In this document: positions 1 through 5,145 of the stretch, piece by piece
Layout of the letters: each line of letters begins with the position of its first letter
Numbering within the stretch: the stretch's first letter is position 1
Assembly (NCBI GenBank): GCA_903924805.1
Contig: CAIYCZ010000051.1
Coordinates: 1-5,203 of the forward strand
Reading direction: 5' to 3'
DNA: 5,203 nucleotides
From: an uncultured delta proteobacterium
Lineage (GTDB): Bacteria; Desulfobacterota; WTBG01; CAIYCZ01
Program-made: the position numbers and the translations under genes
The notes under the pieces: model-generated
What the model was told of the DNA's origin: nothing
Seen by the model: the letters and a program-made list of their open reading frames with translations, nothing else
The model's database searches: none

Positions 1-10
1 CAACCGACAT
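1..10. repeat. Left copy of putative target-site duplication
   Basis: CAACCGACAT differs by one base from CAACTGACAT at 384-393. The two copies lie directly outside the inverted repeats of the candidate element. This copy is at the window edge, so its true length is unknown. Confidence 0.5.
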
Positions 11-11
11 C

Positions 12-30
12 AGGACTTTCCCCAAAAATT
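12..30 (+). repeat. Left terminal inverted repeat of candidate element
   Basis: AGGACTTTCCCC followed by AAAAATT. The reverse complement of 361-381 reads AGGACTTTCCCCCGAAAATTT, which is identical over the first 12 bases. The match resumes at AAAATT after a two-base difference. Confidence 0.55.
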
Positions 31-150
31 CCCCGTAGAAATCCGGCACATGGCATGACAGCAAGGAAAGGGAAGGACACAGAAGCGGCAGACTGGAGCA
101 CGGGCGTATGGGGGTTTTTCATAGCCACAACACAACCGCTCAGCACCGGT

Positions 151-183
151 GGAACGGCAGGAACCTTCGAATTTTGCCGTGCC
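151..183. repeat. REP-like imperfect hairpin inside the element
   Basis: ACGGCA (154-159) pairs perfectly with TGCCGT (175-180). Pairing continues outward as GG (151-152) with CC (182-183) across one mismatch. The loop is 15 nt and contains TTCGAA. Such a structured core is common in small non-autonomous elements. It could also act as a weak transcript-ending structure for the minus-strand operon, but no U-tract follows on either strand. Confidence 0.35.
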
Positions 184-320
184 AGACCCCATTACATTCC
201 CTCTGCCGGAGGCTCTGGAAGCTGCCTGCCCCGTACACGATACGCACGCTGCCGGGGTTCGTGACGCAAGCCAATAACTATATTGTTGTGGCGTTGAAAA
301 TCCCCCATGTGCCCTATAAA

Positions 321-362
321 CGTTGCACTAAAAACGTTGCACTAAAAACGTTGCACTAAAAA
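321..362. repeat. Three perfect 14-bp tandem repeats
   Basis: The unit CGTTGCACTAAAAA occurs three times head to tail without a mismatch (321-334, 335-348, 349-362), next to the right inverted repeat. Read on the minus strand, each unit contains TAG. Because 14 is not a multiple of three, the three TAGs (328-330, 342-344, 356-358) fall in three different frames. The middle one is the stop codon of the DUF1786 gene. Possible roles are subterminal transposase-binding repeats or a slippage-generated microrepeat. Confidence 0.85.
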
Positions 363-1424
363 ATTTTCGGGGGAAAGTCCTTTCAACTGACATGCCTTGA
401 CAAGTCCAATCGGACCGGTAAGCATCATATTGCCGCCTGGTGCTGCGAAGCTGACCGGGAATCCAGTCTGGCGCATTTTCTCACGATGGGGTCCGGTAAC
501 AATGATGTGCCCAACAGGCATGCAATGCTTATTAATATATAATGCCCCATGTCCCCAGTCATCATAGATTTCCTGGTTGGTTACTACACCGCTGGCAAAG
601 CGAATAAGGAGCGCGCGCAGTTTCTCCGGTGTAAGCATTCCGGTGTGATGTTCCATTATGGCATCAATCCTTCTATCTTTTATAATGGCGCAAAGAGTAT
701 GGTCATTTCCCACGTTCACGATAATATAGGGTTCAGGGCGGTCTTCAATACATCCCAGCAGAGCGCAAAAAACTGTATCCATAATAAGGATTTTCCCCGA
801 AAACTGTTCTTTGAGTGATTTTGCCAGCGATGTCATACGGGTAAAAAACGAAGGAATCTCTTCAGCCCAGAAGGCAAAACTCTCCGGTAGATTATTTTGT
901 AGAAGCCTCCGGGCGATAACTTCAAAACGGAATACCCGATCAGATTTTCCCTCAGGAGAGGTCCCGTGATCCTGAACAGCTATGGCGACAACCTCGACAT
1001 CCATGTCTTCAGAAAAGTGGGCAAAGAATTCTTTTAACCGGGACAGGTTTACTTCCCTTAAGTGCAGTGTCTTGCCGTTAAATTCAGCTTTCGGTTTTCC
1101 AATACAAATCCCCATCTTGCGAACGCTGTCAAGATTGTCCCGGATGGATGCTGCAGCTTCCGTTTCCATAAAGACAGCATAACCTCTTTTTATATGGTCT
1201 TTTATTGCACGGGAGATGATGCCGCCTCCTATGGTGGATCCAGAGATATGGAGGTCTTCAGAGCAATTATCTATAATCTTGCCATAGAGTGCTGTTGGGG
1301 AGGGTAAAATAAGAGAGATGCAATTTTCAATATTTTTCCGGGTATCGTAGAGCAGTATGTCCTGGGTCCCCTGGCCAATATCAATGGCCAGGATTTTCTT
1401 GTATGATTCAAATGCTGGTTTCAC
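342..1424 (-). CDS. DUF1786-family protein, ASKHA-like ATPase fold, function unknown
   Basis: The protein has 360 residues. The N-terminus (residues 11-27, core DIGQGTQD at 15-22) matches the start I associate with DUF1786 (PF08735). That family is historically labelled 'putative pyruvate formate-lyase activating enzyme' without good evidence; there is no radical-SAM CxxxCxxC motif here, so that label should not be used. DIGxGTxD resembles the phosphate-1 loop of ASKHA ATPases, VNVGNDHT (236-243) a phosphate-2 loop, and VTGPHR (309-314) with PGGNMMLTGPIG (329-340) an adenosine-type glycine-rich region. Other glycine-rich stretches are SGSTIGGG (61-68) and GHGA (291-294). No signal peptide or membrane segment is evident. 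The GTG start at 1424 is supported by the SD AGGAGGAG at 1434-1441 with a 9-nt spacer. The gene overlaps the upstream MobB-like gene by 17 bp, indicating translational coupling. The last 13 residues (KGLSPENFLVQRF) lie in the candidate mobile element, so the native C-terminus has probably been replaced. The family call is from memory of the motif; the biochemical role is unknown. Confidence 0.75.
   Translation of the reverse strand: MKPAFESYKKILAIDIGQGTQDILLYDTRKNIENCISLILPSPTALYGKIIDNCSEDLHISGSTIGGGIISRAIKDHIKRGYAVFMETEAAASIRDNLDSVRKMGICIGKPKAEFNGKTLHLREVNLSRLKEFFAHFSEDMDVEVVAIAVQDHGTSPEGKSDRVFRFEVIARRLLQNNLPESFAFWAEEIPSFFTRMTSLAKSLKEQFSGKILIMDTVFCALLGCIEDRPEPYIIVNVGNDHTLCAIIKDRRIDAIMEHHTGMLTPEKLRALLIRFASGVVTNQEIYDDWGHGALYINKHCMPVGHIIVTGPHREKMRQTGFPVSFAAPGGNMMLTGPIGLVKACQLKGLSPENFLVQRF
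361..381 (-). repeat. Right terminal inverted repeat of candidate element
   Basis: On the minus strand this reads AGGACTTTCCCCCGAAAATTT, the partner of the repeat at 12-30. It is translated as part of the last residues (GLSPENF) of the DUF1786 reading frame. Confidence 0.55.
384..393. repeat. Right copy of putative target-site duplication
   Basis: CAACTGACAT abuts the right inverted repeat and matches 9 of 10 bases of positions 1-10. It lies in the DUF1786 gene and covers codons for residues 344-347 (A, C, Q, L). Confidence 0.5.
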
Positions 1425-2031
1425 GCAGGAGTTCTCCTCCTGAAAGAAGTTTTATACTATCTCTTAGAAACGCACGTGCCGCATGCTCGTCCCTGAGATT
1501 CAGCGACACGATGGTTGCGTGAGCATTCAACTTTCGAAGGCACTGCTCAGTCAGATGATGGTCTGTGGCAGCATCACGGATATTATTTATAATGACATGT
1601 GCTTTCTGCAGTGCTACCAGCCGGCTTGGTTTGAGCTTGTGGATTTCACTTCCGAAAACAAAAAAAGCAATATCCGGAGAGACATGGTTCAATACGCTGT
1701 TGCCTTCAATGAGAATCCGGTTACCATCACTGAGCAAACCTAACGCCTGTTCCATCGCATCTGCAAGGCTCTCCTCCGGTGACCTGACCCACACAACCTT
1801 TGTAGCCCCGCGCGCTTTGAGGCGAAAGGTATCTTTCCCCGGAACCATGATTGTCTTCTCGTCTGAGGATACTGCGGTAAACATGTCCTCGATGGTTATT
1901 TTGATTGCAGCGAAATCCTTTACCAGGGAAAGAATATATTCTGCGAGCAGCGTTTTCCCAATGCCGGAATGTGAACCGGAGACCGTAATTAATATTTTAT
2001 CAGTGAGGCAGGATGCAAGAGACATAACCAT
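1408..2031 (-). CDS. MobB-like P-loop NTPase, probable molybdenum-cofactor-related protein
   Basis: The protein has 207 residues. A P-loop is seen at 18-27 (SGSHSGIGKT), preceded by a hydrophobic strand (KILITVSG). The form xHSGxGKT resembles SIMIBI-class enzymes such as MobB, CobB and dethiobiotin synthetase. Residues 65-82 (GKDTFRLKARGATKVVWV) match the MobB pattern of a GKD(S/T)xR segment followed by AGA-like residues and a strand. ILIEGNSVL (106-114) resembles the MobB acidic strand, and VIINN (146-150) a nucleotide-specificity strand. MobB binds GTP and assists guanylation of the pterin cofactor. The position directly after moaA, in a Moco-riboswitch operon, supports a cofactor role. Substrate and nucleotide are inferred. 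Start: ATG at 2031 (M1) or ATG at 2025 (M3). Neither has a convincing SD, and no in-frame start lies between these and the upstream stop. The spacing to moaA is 72 bp. Alternative: a general P-loop enzyme of the BioD/CobB type. Confidence 0.7.
   Translation of the reverse strand: MVMSLASCLTDKILITVSGSHSGIGKTLLAEYILSLVKDFAAIKITIEDMFTAVSSDEKTIMVPGKDTFRLKARGATKVVWVRSPEESLADAMEQALGLLSDGNRILIEGNSVLNHVSPDIAFFVFGSEIHKLKPSRLVALQKAHVIINNIRDAATDHHLTEQCLRKLNAHATIVSLNLRDEHAARAFLRDSIKLLSGGELLRETSI
1434..1441 (-). promoter_or_regulatory. Ribosome binding site deciding the GTG start of the DUF1786 gene
   Basis: Minus strand AGGAGGAG lies 9 nt before GTG, inside the end of the preceding gene. AGGAG (1437-1441) can pair with CTCCT (1427-1431) across a GAGAA loop. 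This 5-bp hairpin could hide the SD unless ribosomes translating the upstream gene open it. Confidence 0.7.
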
Positions 2032-2103
2032 TAGTAGAGATGATAGCTCATAGAGGGGAACTTTTTATTCCGCAGACCGCATTCGAAGCTCCGCATTTTG
2101 AAA

Positions 2104-3093
2104 TTATCCGCCAATCGCAGACATGCCGCGTACGCATTTTTTGAATACCGGCTCTGTGGCATGGTGTTTCTGGGGTTTTGTAAGAATTGCATCGGTAATG
2201 ATATGTTCAAGCTCTGCATCGCTGCACCCCTGACGCAGAAATGCTTTCAGGTCAGTTTCTGCATCTGAAAAAAGGCAGGTGCGAAGTTTTCCATCAGGGG
2301 TGAGGCGGAGGCGGTTGCACGTTGAGCAAAAGTGGTTGCTGAGTGAACTGATAAATCCGATCCTTCCTTTTGCCCCTTTGATTTTATACATCTGGGCAGG
2401 GCCTGACCCGTTATCAGATGGCAGTGCACTCAGGTGCCCTAATTCTTCTATCCTGTTTTGTATTTCAGTGCATGAGATAAAGCGTTCTTTCTTCCAGCCA
2501 TTCTCCATGCCGACTGGCATGTATTCAATAAACCGTATATGAACCTCCCGGTCCATAGAAAGCCGGGCAAAGGATAGAATCTCATCATCATTAGTGCCAC
2601 GGATCGCCACTACATTTATTTTGATGGGTGAGAATCCCGCCTCCTGTGCTTTATCAATCCCTGCAAACACCTGGTTAATATCGCCTCCCCGGGTAATCAT
2701 GGTATATTTTTCGGGGTTAAGAGAGTCAAGGCTGATGTTGAGGCGTTTAAGTCCTGCTCTGCGAAGCGCTACAGCATCAGCATGAAGGAGGATGCCGTTT
2801 GTTGTCATGGAGAGATCCTGGATGCCATCAATGTCTGCCAGAGCAGCAACAAAGTCCACAATGCCTTTTCTGACAAGCGGTTCTCCACCCGTAATTCTAA
2901 TCTTAGATATACCGGTGGTAACCGCTACGTGTGCGACCCTTACAATTTCTTCATAGCGCAGAATATCATCATGCCCTAAGAGGGAAACACCGTCTTTTGG
3001 CATGCAGTACATGCAGCGAAGATTGCAGCGGTCGGTAATTGATATGCGCAGATAGTTAATAGGGCGATTATAGGAATCTATGAGTTGAACCAC
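2104..3093 (-). CDS. moaA: GTP 3',8-cyclase MoaA (radical SAM), first step of molybdopterin synthesis
   Basis: The protein has 329 residues, the usual length for MoaA. MoaA converts GTP to 3',8-cyclo-7,8-dihydroGTP in the cytoplasm, using S-adenosylmethionine and two 4Fe-4S clusters; MoaC then makes cyclic pyranopterin monophosphate. Seen directly: the N-terminal radical SAM motif CNLRCMYC with C23, C27 and C30; the SAM-binding GGEP at 69-72; NISLDSL at 119-125; the C-terminal cluster Cys C256, C259 and C273 in FCSTCNRLRLTPDGKLRTCL; and the C-terminal double glycine (GG, 328-329) needed for activity in known homologues. All key residues appear intact. The start is GTG at 3093, only 13 nt after the terminator U-tract, with a weak SD (GGTGTAGAG). 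It is the first gene of the minus-strand operon and sits under the riboswitch at 3155-3253. Confidence 0.97.
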   Translation of the reverse strand: MVQLIDSYNRPINYLRISITDRCNLRCMYCMPKDGVSLLGHDDILRYEEIVRVAHVAVTTGISKIRITGGEPLVRKGIVDFVAALADIDGIQDLSMTTNGILLHADAVALRRAGLKRLNISLDSLNPEKYTMITRGGDINQVFAGIDKAQEAGFSPIKINVVAIRGTNDDEILSFARLSMDREVHIRFIEYMPVGMENGWKKERFISCTEIQNRIEELGHLSALPSDNGSGPAQMYKIKGAKGRIGFISSLSNHFCSTCNRLRLTPDGKLRTCLFSDAETDLKAFLRQGCSDAELEHIITDAILTKPQKHHATEPVFKKCVRGMSAIGG

Positions 3094-3106
3094 GCTCTAC
3101 ACCAGT

Positions 3107-3144
3107 AAAAAACCCGGATCCTTTTCTGGAAAGAAGTCCGGGTT
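3107..3144 (-). terminator. Intrinsic terminator in the riboswitch expression platform
   Basis: On the minus strand AACCCGGA (3144-3137) pairs perfectly with TCCGGGTT (3118-3111). Further U/A and G.U pairs are possible inside the loop region, and six consecutive U lie at 3112-3107. It sits between the riboswitch aptamer and moaA, 13 nt before the GTG start. This points to control by transcription termination rather than by SD masking, with ligand expected to favour termination. Confidence 0.85.
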
Positions 3145-3154
3145 ATTAACCATG

Positions 3155-3253
3155 CTCCTATCTCCTTTCCAATAAACAAGAGGTTTAACCGTTTCCAGTA
3201 AAACCCTTTCGGCCATCACCCATAGACGCATCCGTAGGGTAAGTGACTCGGAG
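3155..3253 (-). ncRNA. Moco/Tuco-type riboswitch (MOCO RNA motif) upstream of moaA
   Basis: Read on the minus strand, the leader begins CTCCGAG (3253-3247) and closes with GATAGGAG (3162-3155), giving the outer helix CTCC/GGAG. It contains a helix GGTTTTAC/GTTAAACC (3204-3197 with 3189-3182) capped by TGGAAACG, a GAAA tetraloop. It also has GGCCGAAAGG (3212-3203) with a second GAAA, and an ACCC/GGGT helix enclosing the GATGCG arm. These, and the 3' GGAAAGGAGATAGGAG, match my memory of the RF01055 MOCO RNA consensus found upstream of moaA operons. The family represses molybdopterin genes when Moco, or in some variants the tungsten cofactor, is abundant. Which metal form it senses is not decidable here. 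Confidence 0.88.
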
Positions 3254-3264
3254 ACTTCCTATTA

Positions 3265-3294
3265 TTAATAAAATACTATCTTATGCTTTGTCAA
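3265..3294 (-). promoter_or_regulatory. Sigma70-type promoter of the riboswitch-moaA operon
   Basis: On the minus strand TTGACA (3294-3289), an 18-bp spacer and TATTAA (3270-3265). The predicted transcript start is about 3257-3259, which places the aptamer helix right at the 5' end of the RNA. Confidence 0.75.
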
Positions 3295-3328
3295 GATGTT
3301 ATATGCACACAGGGACACCGTGAATGCT

Positions 3329-3727
3329 TCAGAGGATTGATTTCCGGTAAAGATCCGGCTCATCTGTATCGTCTGCTCTTTTCTCATAACACATGAGAAA
3401 GACTTCCCCAGTACCTTCGTTCTTAAAGGCATGGGTTATATTTGGAGCAATTTTAAAAAGTACCGGCTTGTCACCTGGTACGGTTATCTCCTGCTGCTCG
3501 CCTGTTTCGTTGTCTTCAAATACTGCTTTGCAGGGGCCTGAGAGCACACAGGCGTATTCAGTACTGTGGCGATGATAGTGGTTGCCTCTTACCGCACCCG
3601 GCCTGAGGTGCGGAACATGCACATGGGAGATGAGTGTGTGGCGCAGGTCTTCCTCCTCCATGGGCCAGGCAACCCAGCCGCGCTCATCTTCCCGTAGTGT
3701 GATTTCGATAACTTCTACTTTTTCCAT
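3329..3727 (-). CDS. Single-domain cupin protein, metal-binding, function unknown
   Basis: The protein has 132 residues with one cupin barrel. Motif 1 fits G(x)5HxH(x)4E(x)6G exactly: G44, H50, H52, E57, G64, in RGNHYHRHSTEY. Motif 2 is PNITHAFKN at 95-103, with H99 as the fourth ligand. The HxH, E and H set normally holds one divalent metal. The RGNHYH stretch resembles the cupin half of sugar-modifying enzymes such as CapF or WxcM/FdtA-like proteins, so a nucleotide-sugar or small acidic ligand is possible, but no sugar gene neighbours it. There is no signal peptide. Start: ATG at 3727 with only a weak GAG before it. It lies just upstream of the riboswitch promoter with no terminator seen between them, so readthrough transcripts would carry the riboswitch. 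It is divergent from the plus-strand gene at 3971. Confidence 0.8.
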   Translation of the reverse strand: MEKVEVIEITLREDERGWVAWPMEEEDLRHTLISHVHVPHLRPGAVRGNHYHRHSTEYACVLSGPCKAVFEDNETGEQQEITVPGDKPVLFKIAPNITHAFKNEGTGEVFLMCYEKRADDTDEPDLYRKSIL

Positions 3728-3805
3728 CTCAGACTAAACCATAATAACCGGCATTTAGATATAGCGTACCATAGCATAACTGAAAAAACAAAAAAGATAA
3801 TTCAA

Positions 3806-3875
3806 GACTTGTATGAGGCAGAGGCACGTAATGGGCATATTGTCAATTCGACGGGTCATACAAGTCCTTCAAGTC
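3806..3875. promoter_or_regulatory. Inverted and direct repeats in the divergent intergenic region (possible operator)
   Basis: GACTTGTATGA (3806-3816) and TCATACAAGTC (3856-3866) form a perfect 11-bp inverted repeat with a 39-nt spacer. The CAAGTC core recurs at 3870-3875, eight bases before the -35 box of the plus-strand promoter. Three copies of CAAGTC/GACTTG in 70 bp between divergent genes suggest regulator sites, possibly acting by looping. On the minus strand the second arm is followed by a T-rich run (3799-3783), so a long-loop hairpin terminator is the alternative. Confidence 0.45.
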
Positions 3876-3882
3876 ATTTCTG

Positions 3883-3910
3883 TTGACAAACAGCTATATT
3901 TTTATATAAA
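3883..3910 (+). promoter_or_regulatory. Sigma70-type promoter of the plus-strand gene
   Basis: TTGACA (3883-3888), a 16-bp spacer and TATAAA (3905-3910), both near consensus. The expected start is around 3917, giving an untranslated leader of about 55 nt before ATG 3971. Confidence 0.8.
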
Positions 3911-3927
3911 GAGTCTTCAGGCATACT

Positions 3928-3951
3928 ATTGAGAATGTTCAATCAATGATT
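3928..3951 (+). promoter_or_regulatory. Small palindromes in the leader between promoter and SD
   Basis: ATTGA (3928-3932) pairs with TCAAT (3939-3943) across 6 nt, followed by AATCA-A-TGATT (3941-3951). The tract is AT-rich and downstream of the predicted transcript start, so it could be an operator or only a weak RNA fold. Confidence 0.25.
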
Positions 3952-3955
3952 AATG

Positions 3956-3963
3956 AAAGGAGA
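3956..3963 (+). promoter_or_regulatory. Shine-Dalgarno site choosing ATG 3971
   Basis: AAAGGAGA lies 7 nt before ATG 3971. An in-frame ATG at 3953 would put this SD inside the coding region and has no SD of its own, so translation most likely begins at 3971. Confidence 0.85.
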
Positions 3964-3970
3964 ACGTATT

Positions 3971-5134
3971 ATGGCAGCTCAGAAAGTAGTATCACCATTT
4001 CTTCCGTTTATGGAGAAGCATGCGAAGGCTTTGAAAATGAACCTTAAAGACCTGACGGTAGCATCCCTGCGCTCTTTGTTTGGTCACGTGTATTATATAT
4101 GGCGGACTTTTAAACCGGCACTGGGCGAAGAAGACGGGCTGAAATACTATGGCAATGTTTGGGCGGCACTGGCACAGATGTCCTTTCAGGGAGCCATGCA
4201 GAAGCTCGGTCTTAAGGAAGTAAAAGACCTCCCTACCTTCGGCAGGATAGTTGAGGATTGCTTCATTGGTGTCCCTGCTCTGTATGTGACCAGAAGAAGC
4301 ACTAAAAACGAGCATGTAGGCCATGTCCTCTGGTGTGCAAACCCCGCATACGGCCCTGCAGATAATACCTATAAGCGACATGATTATTACCGCCAGGAGG
4401 TGTATCTTACCTATATATATCTGTGGGCGCTGATTGAAGAAGCAAAGAAAGTCGGCTTGAAGGAGGATATTCTGGTAGAGCTGCCGTCTGGCAGATGCCG
4501 GGATGGTGCTGCCTGTGCCTGTCAGATAGTTTTACGGACCAGGGATGCTGATCCTGCCCGACCCCTGCCGGAAGTTGAAAATCGCTTTCTCGATCTGGAG
4601 ACAGGAGAACAGGAGCCGGTGCTGTACGTTTTGAAAAAGCAGAAGAGAACTCTCGAGGAGCAGGGGCCCGGTTCATTTCTTGGCTTCTTTGCCGTTGATT
4701 TTCTTGCATGGCTGCAGCTCAATATTTACGTAAAGGGTAAAGCCCAGGAAGTGTATATGAAACTGTGGCAGACCTTCCCGCCCCTGTGGGTTAAGGATGC
4801 CAAGCTTGATCTGGAGATTGGCAAGATAAAGACAATAAAAGATGTTGCGAATATTATTATATATTGTCAGAAGAAAAAGTATAATGCCTATACCCTGTCA
4901 CCCACATCAAACGGCAGTGCGACCCTTGTGTCCGGCGTGGATCCATTTGTTGAAGTCGGTGCAATGCTTCAGGCTCCGGCTGGCTATAATCAGACTCTGG
5001 CCAAAATGGATCAGGACTTTGTGAACAATGTCCTTAAGGTAGCCAAATTGGATAAGATTGCGACTGCAACCTTCTCATCCCATCTGGCAAAAGGCGCCAA
5101 AACAAGCGAAATCACCATTAAAATGAGAAAATAG
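3971..5134 (+). CDS. Unrecognised protein with internal tandem duplication and Cys-rich motif
   Basis: The protein has 387 residues from ATG 3971 and I do not assign it to a named family. It appears to be two copies of a domain of about 145 residues. W44-x19-W64, KD (85-86), C97, ALYVT (103-107), N113, NP (124-125) and the end KKVGL...IVLR (159-189) line up with W247-x18-W266, KD (290-291), C299, AYTLS (306-310), N314, DP (324-325) and LKVAKL...IKMR (355-386). Copy 1 ends in CRDGAACACQIVL (176-188). Copy 2 has LAKGAKTSEITIK there, with no Cys, so only copy 1 keeps a potential ligand or catalytic set (C176, C182, C184, perhaps H118, C122). The C(x)2G(x)2CxC ending is reminiscent of V4R-type and ATC-hydrolase/DUF6125-like domains, but this is a weak resemblance. 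No signal peptide or clear membrane helix; probably cytoplasmic. It has its own promoter and a downstream hairpin, so it is probably monocistronic. Function unknown. Confidence 0.9.
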   Translation: MAAQKVVSPFLPFMEKHAKALKMNLKDLTVASLRSLFGHVYYIWRTFKPALGEEDGLKYYGNVWAALAQMSFQGAMQKLGLKEVKDLPTFGRIVEDCFIGVPALYVTRRSTKNEHVGHVLWCANPAYGPADNTYKRHDYYRQEVYLTYIYLWALIEEAKKVGLKEDILVELPSGRCRDGAACACQIVLRTRDADPARPLPEVENRFLDLETGEQEPVLYVLKKQKRTLEEQGPGSFLGFFAVDFLAWLQLNIYVKGKAQEVYMKLWQTFPPLWVKDAKLDLEIGKIKTIKDVANIIIYCQKKKYNAYTLSPTSNGSATLVSGVDPFVEVGAMLQAPAGYNQTLAKMDQDFVNNVLKVAKLDKIATATFSSHLAKGAKTSEITIKMRK

Positions 5135-5145
5135 TGCAAATAGGT

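Larger units (their letters stand above)
11..383. mobile_element. Candidate miniature inverted-repeat element (MITE-like or IS remnant)
   Basis: This roughly 370-bp stretch holds no convincing gene. It is bounded by imperfect inverted repeats: AGGACTTTCCCC at 12-23 reappears as its reverse complement at 370-381, and both are followed inward by an AAAATT tract. Immediately outside are CAACCGACAT (1-10) and CAACTGACAT (384-393), a direct repeat matching at 9 of 10 positions, as expected of a target-site duplication. The core at 121-260 is about 60% GC by hand count, visibly richer than the neighbouring genes. Small open frames on both strands carry no recognisable transposase, so if mobile it would be non-autonomous. 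It sits exactly at the 3' end of the DUF1786 gene. The alternative is a fragment of a larger IS or chance repeats. The left flank touches the window edge and cannot be examined further. Confidence 0.55.

Noticed and set aside
10..359. Small open frames on both strands (10-192 minus, 55-264 plus, 108-359 plus)
   Set aside because: They overlap one another, have no SD, show low-complexity or Cys/Pro/Arg-rich composition, and match no family I know. They are best explained as chance frames in the GC-rich element.
321..362. CRISPR array or plasmid-type iterons
   Set aside because: The 14-bp units are contiguous without spacers, so this is not CRISPR. There is no replication gene or DnaA-box cluster nearby to support an origin.
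342..1424. Annotation of this gene as pyruvate formate-lyase activating enzyme
   Set aside because: The protein lacks any CxxxCxxC radical SAM motif. The label is a legacy family name, whereas the motifs suggest an ASKHA-like ATPase.
1565..2053. 162-codon open frame on the plus strand
   Set aside because: It is antisense to the MobB-like gene, whose P-loop and MobB-like segments are convincing. The antisense product has no recognisable motif.
2070..2095. Three CCGCA copies between moaA and the MobB-like gene
   Set aside because: The five-base repeats are too short and irregularly spaced to support a claim, and no stable hairpin or U-tract makes it a terminator.
3763..3805. Possible minus-strand promoter for the cupin gene (TTGTTT, 17 bp, TACGCT with TGG before it)
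   Set aside because: It matches consensus at only about half the positions in each box. The cupin gene must have a promoter in this region, but I cannot place it with confidence.
3953..3970. Upstream in-frame ATG at 3953 as the start of the plus-strand gene
   Set aside because: It would translate the SD AAAGGAGA itself and has no SD of its own. ATG 3971 has ideal spacing.
3992..4381. 129-codon open frame on the minus strand
   Set aside because: It is a shadow of the plus-strand gene, which has a promoter, an SD and a full-length internal duplication pattern.
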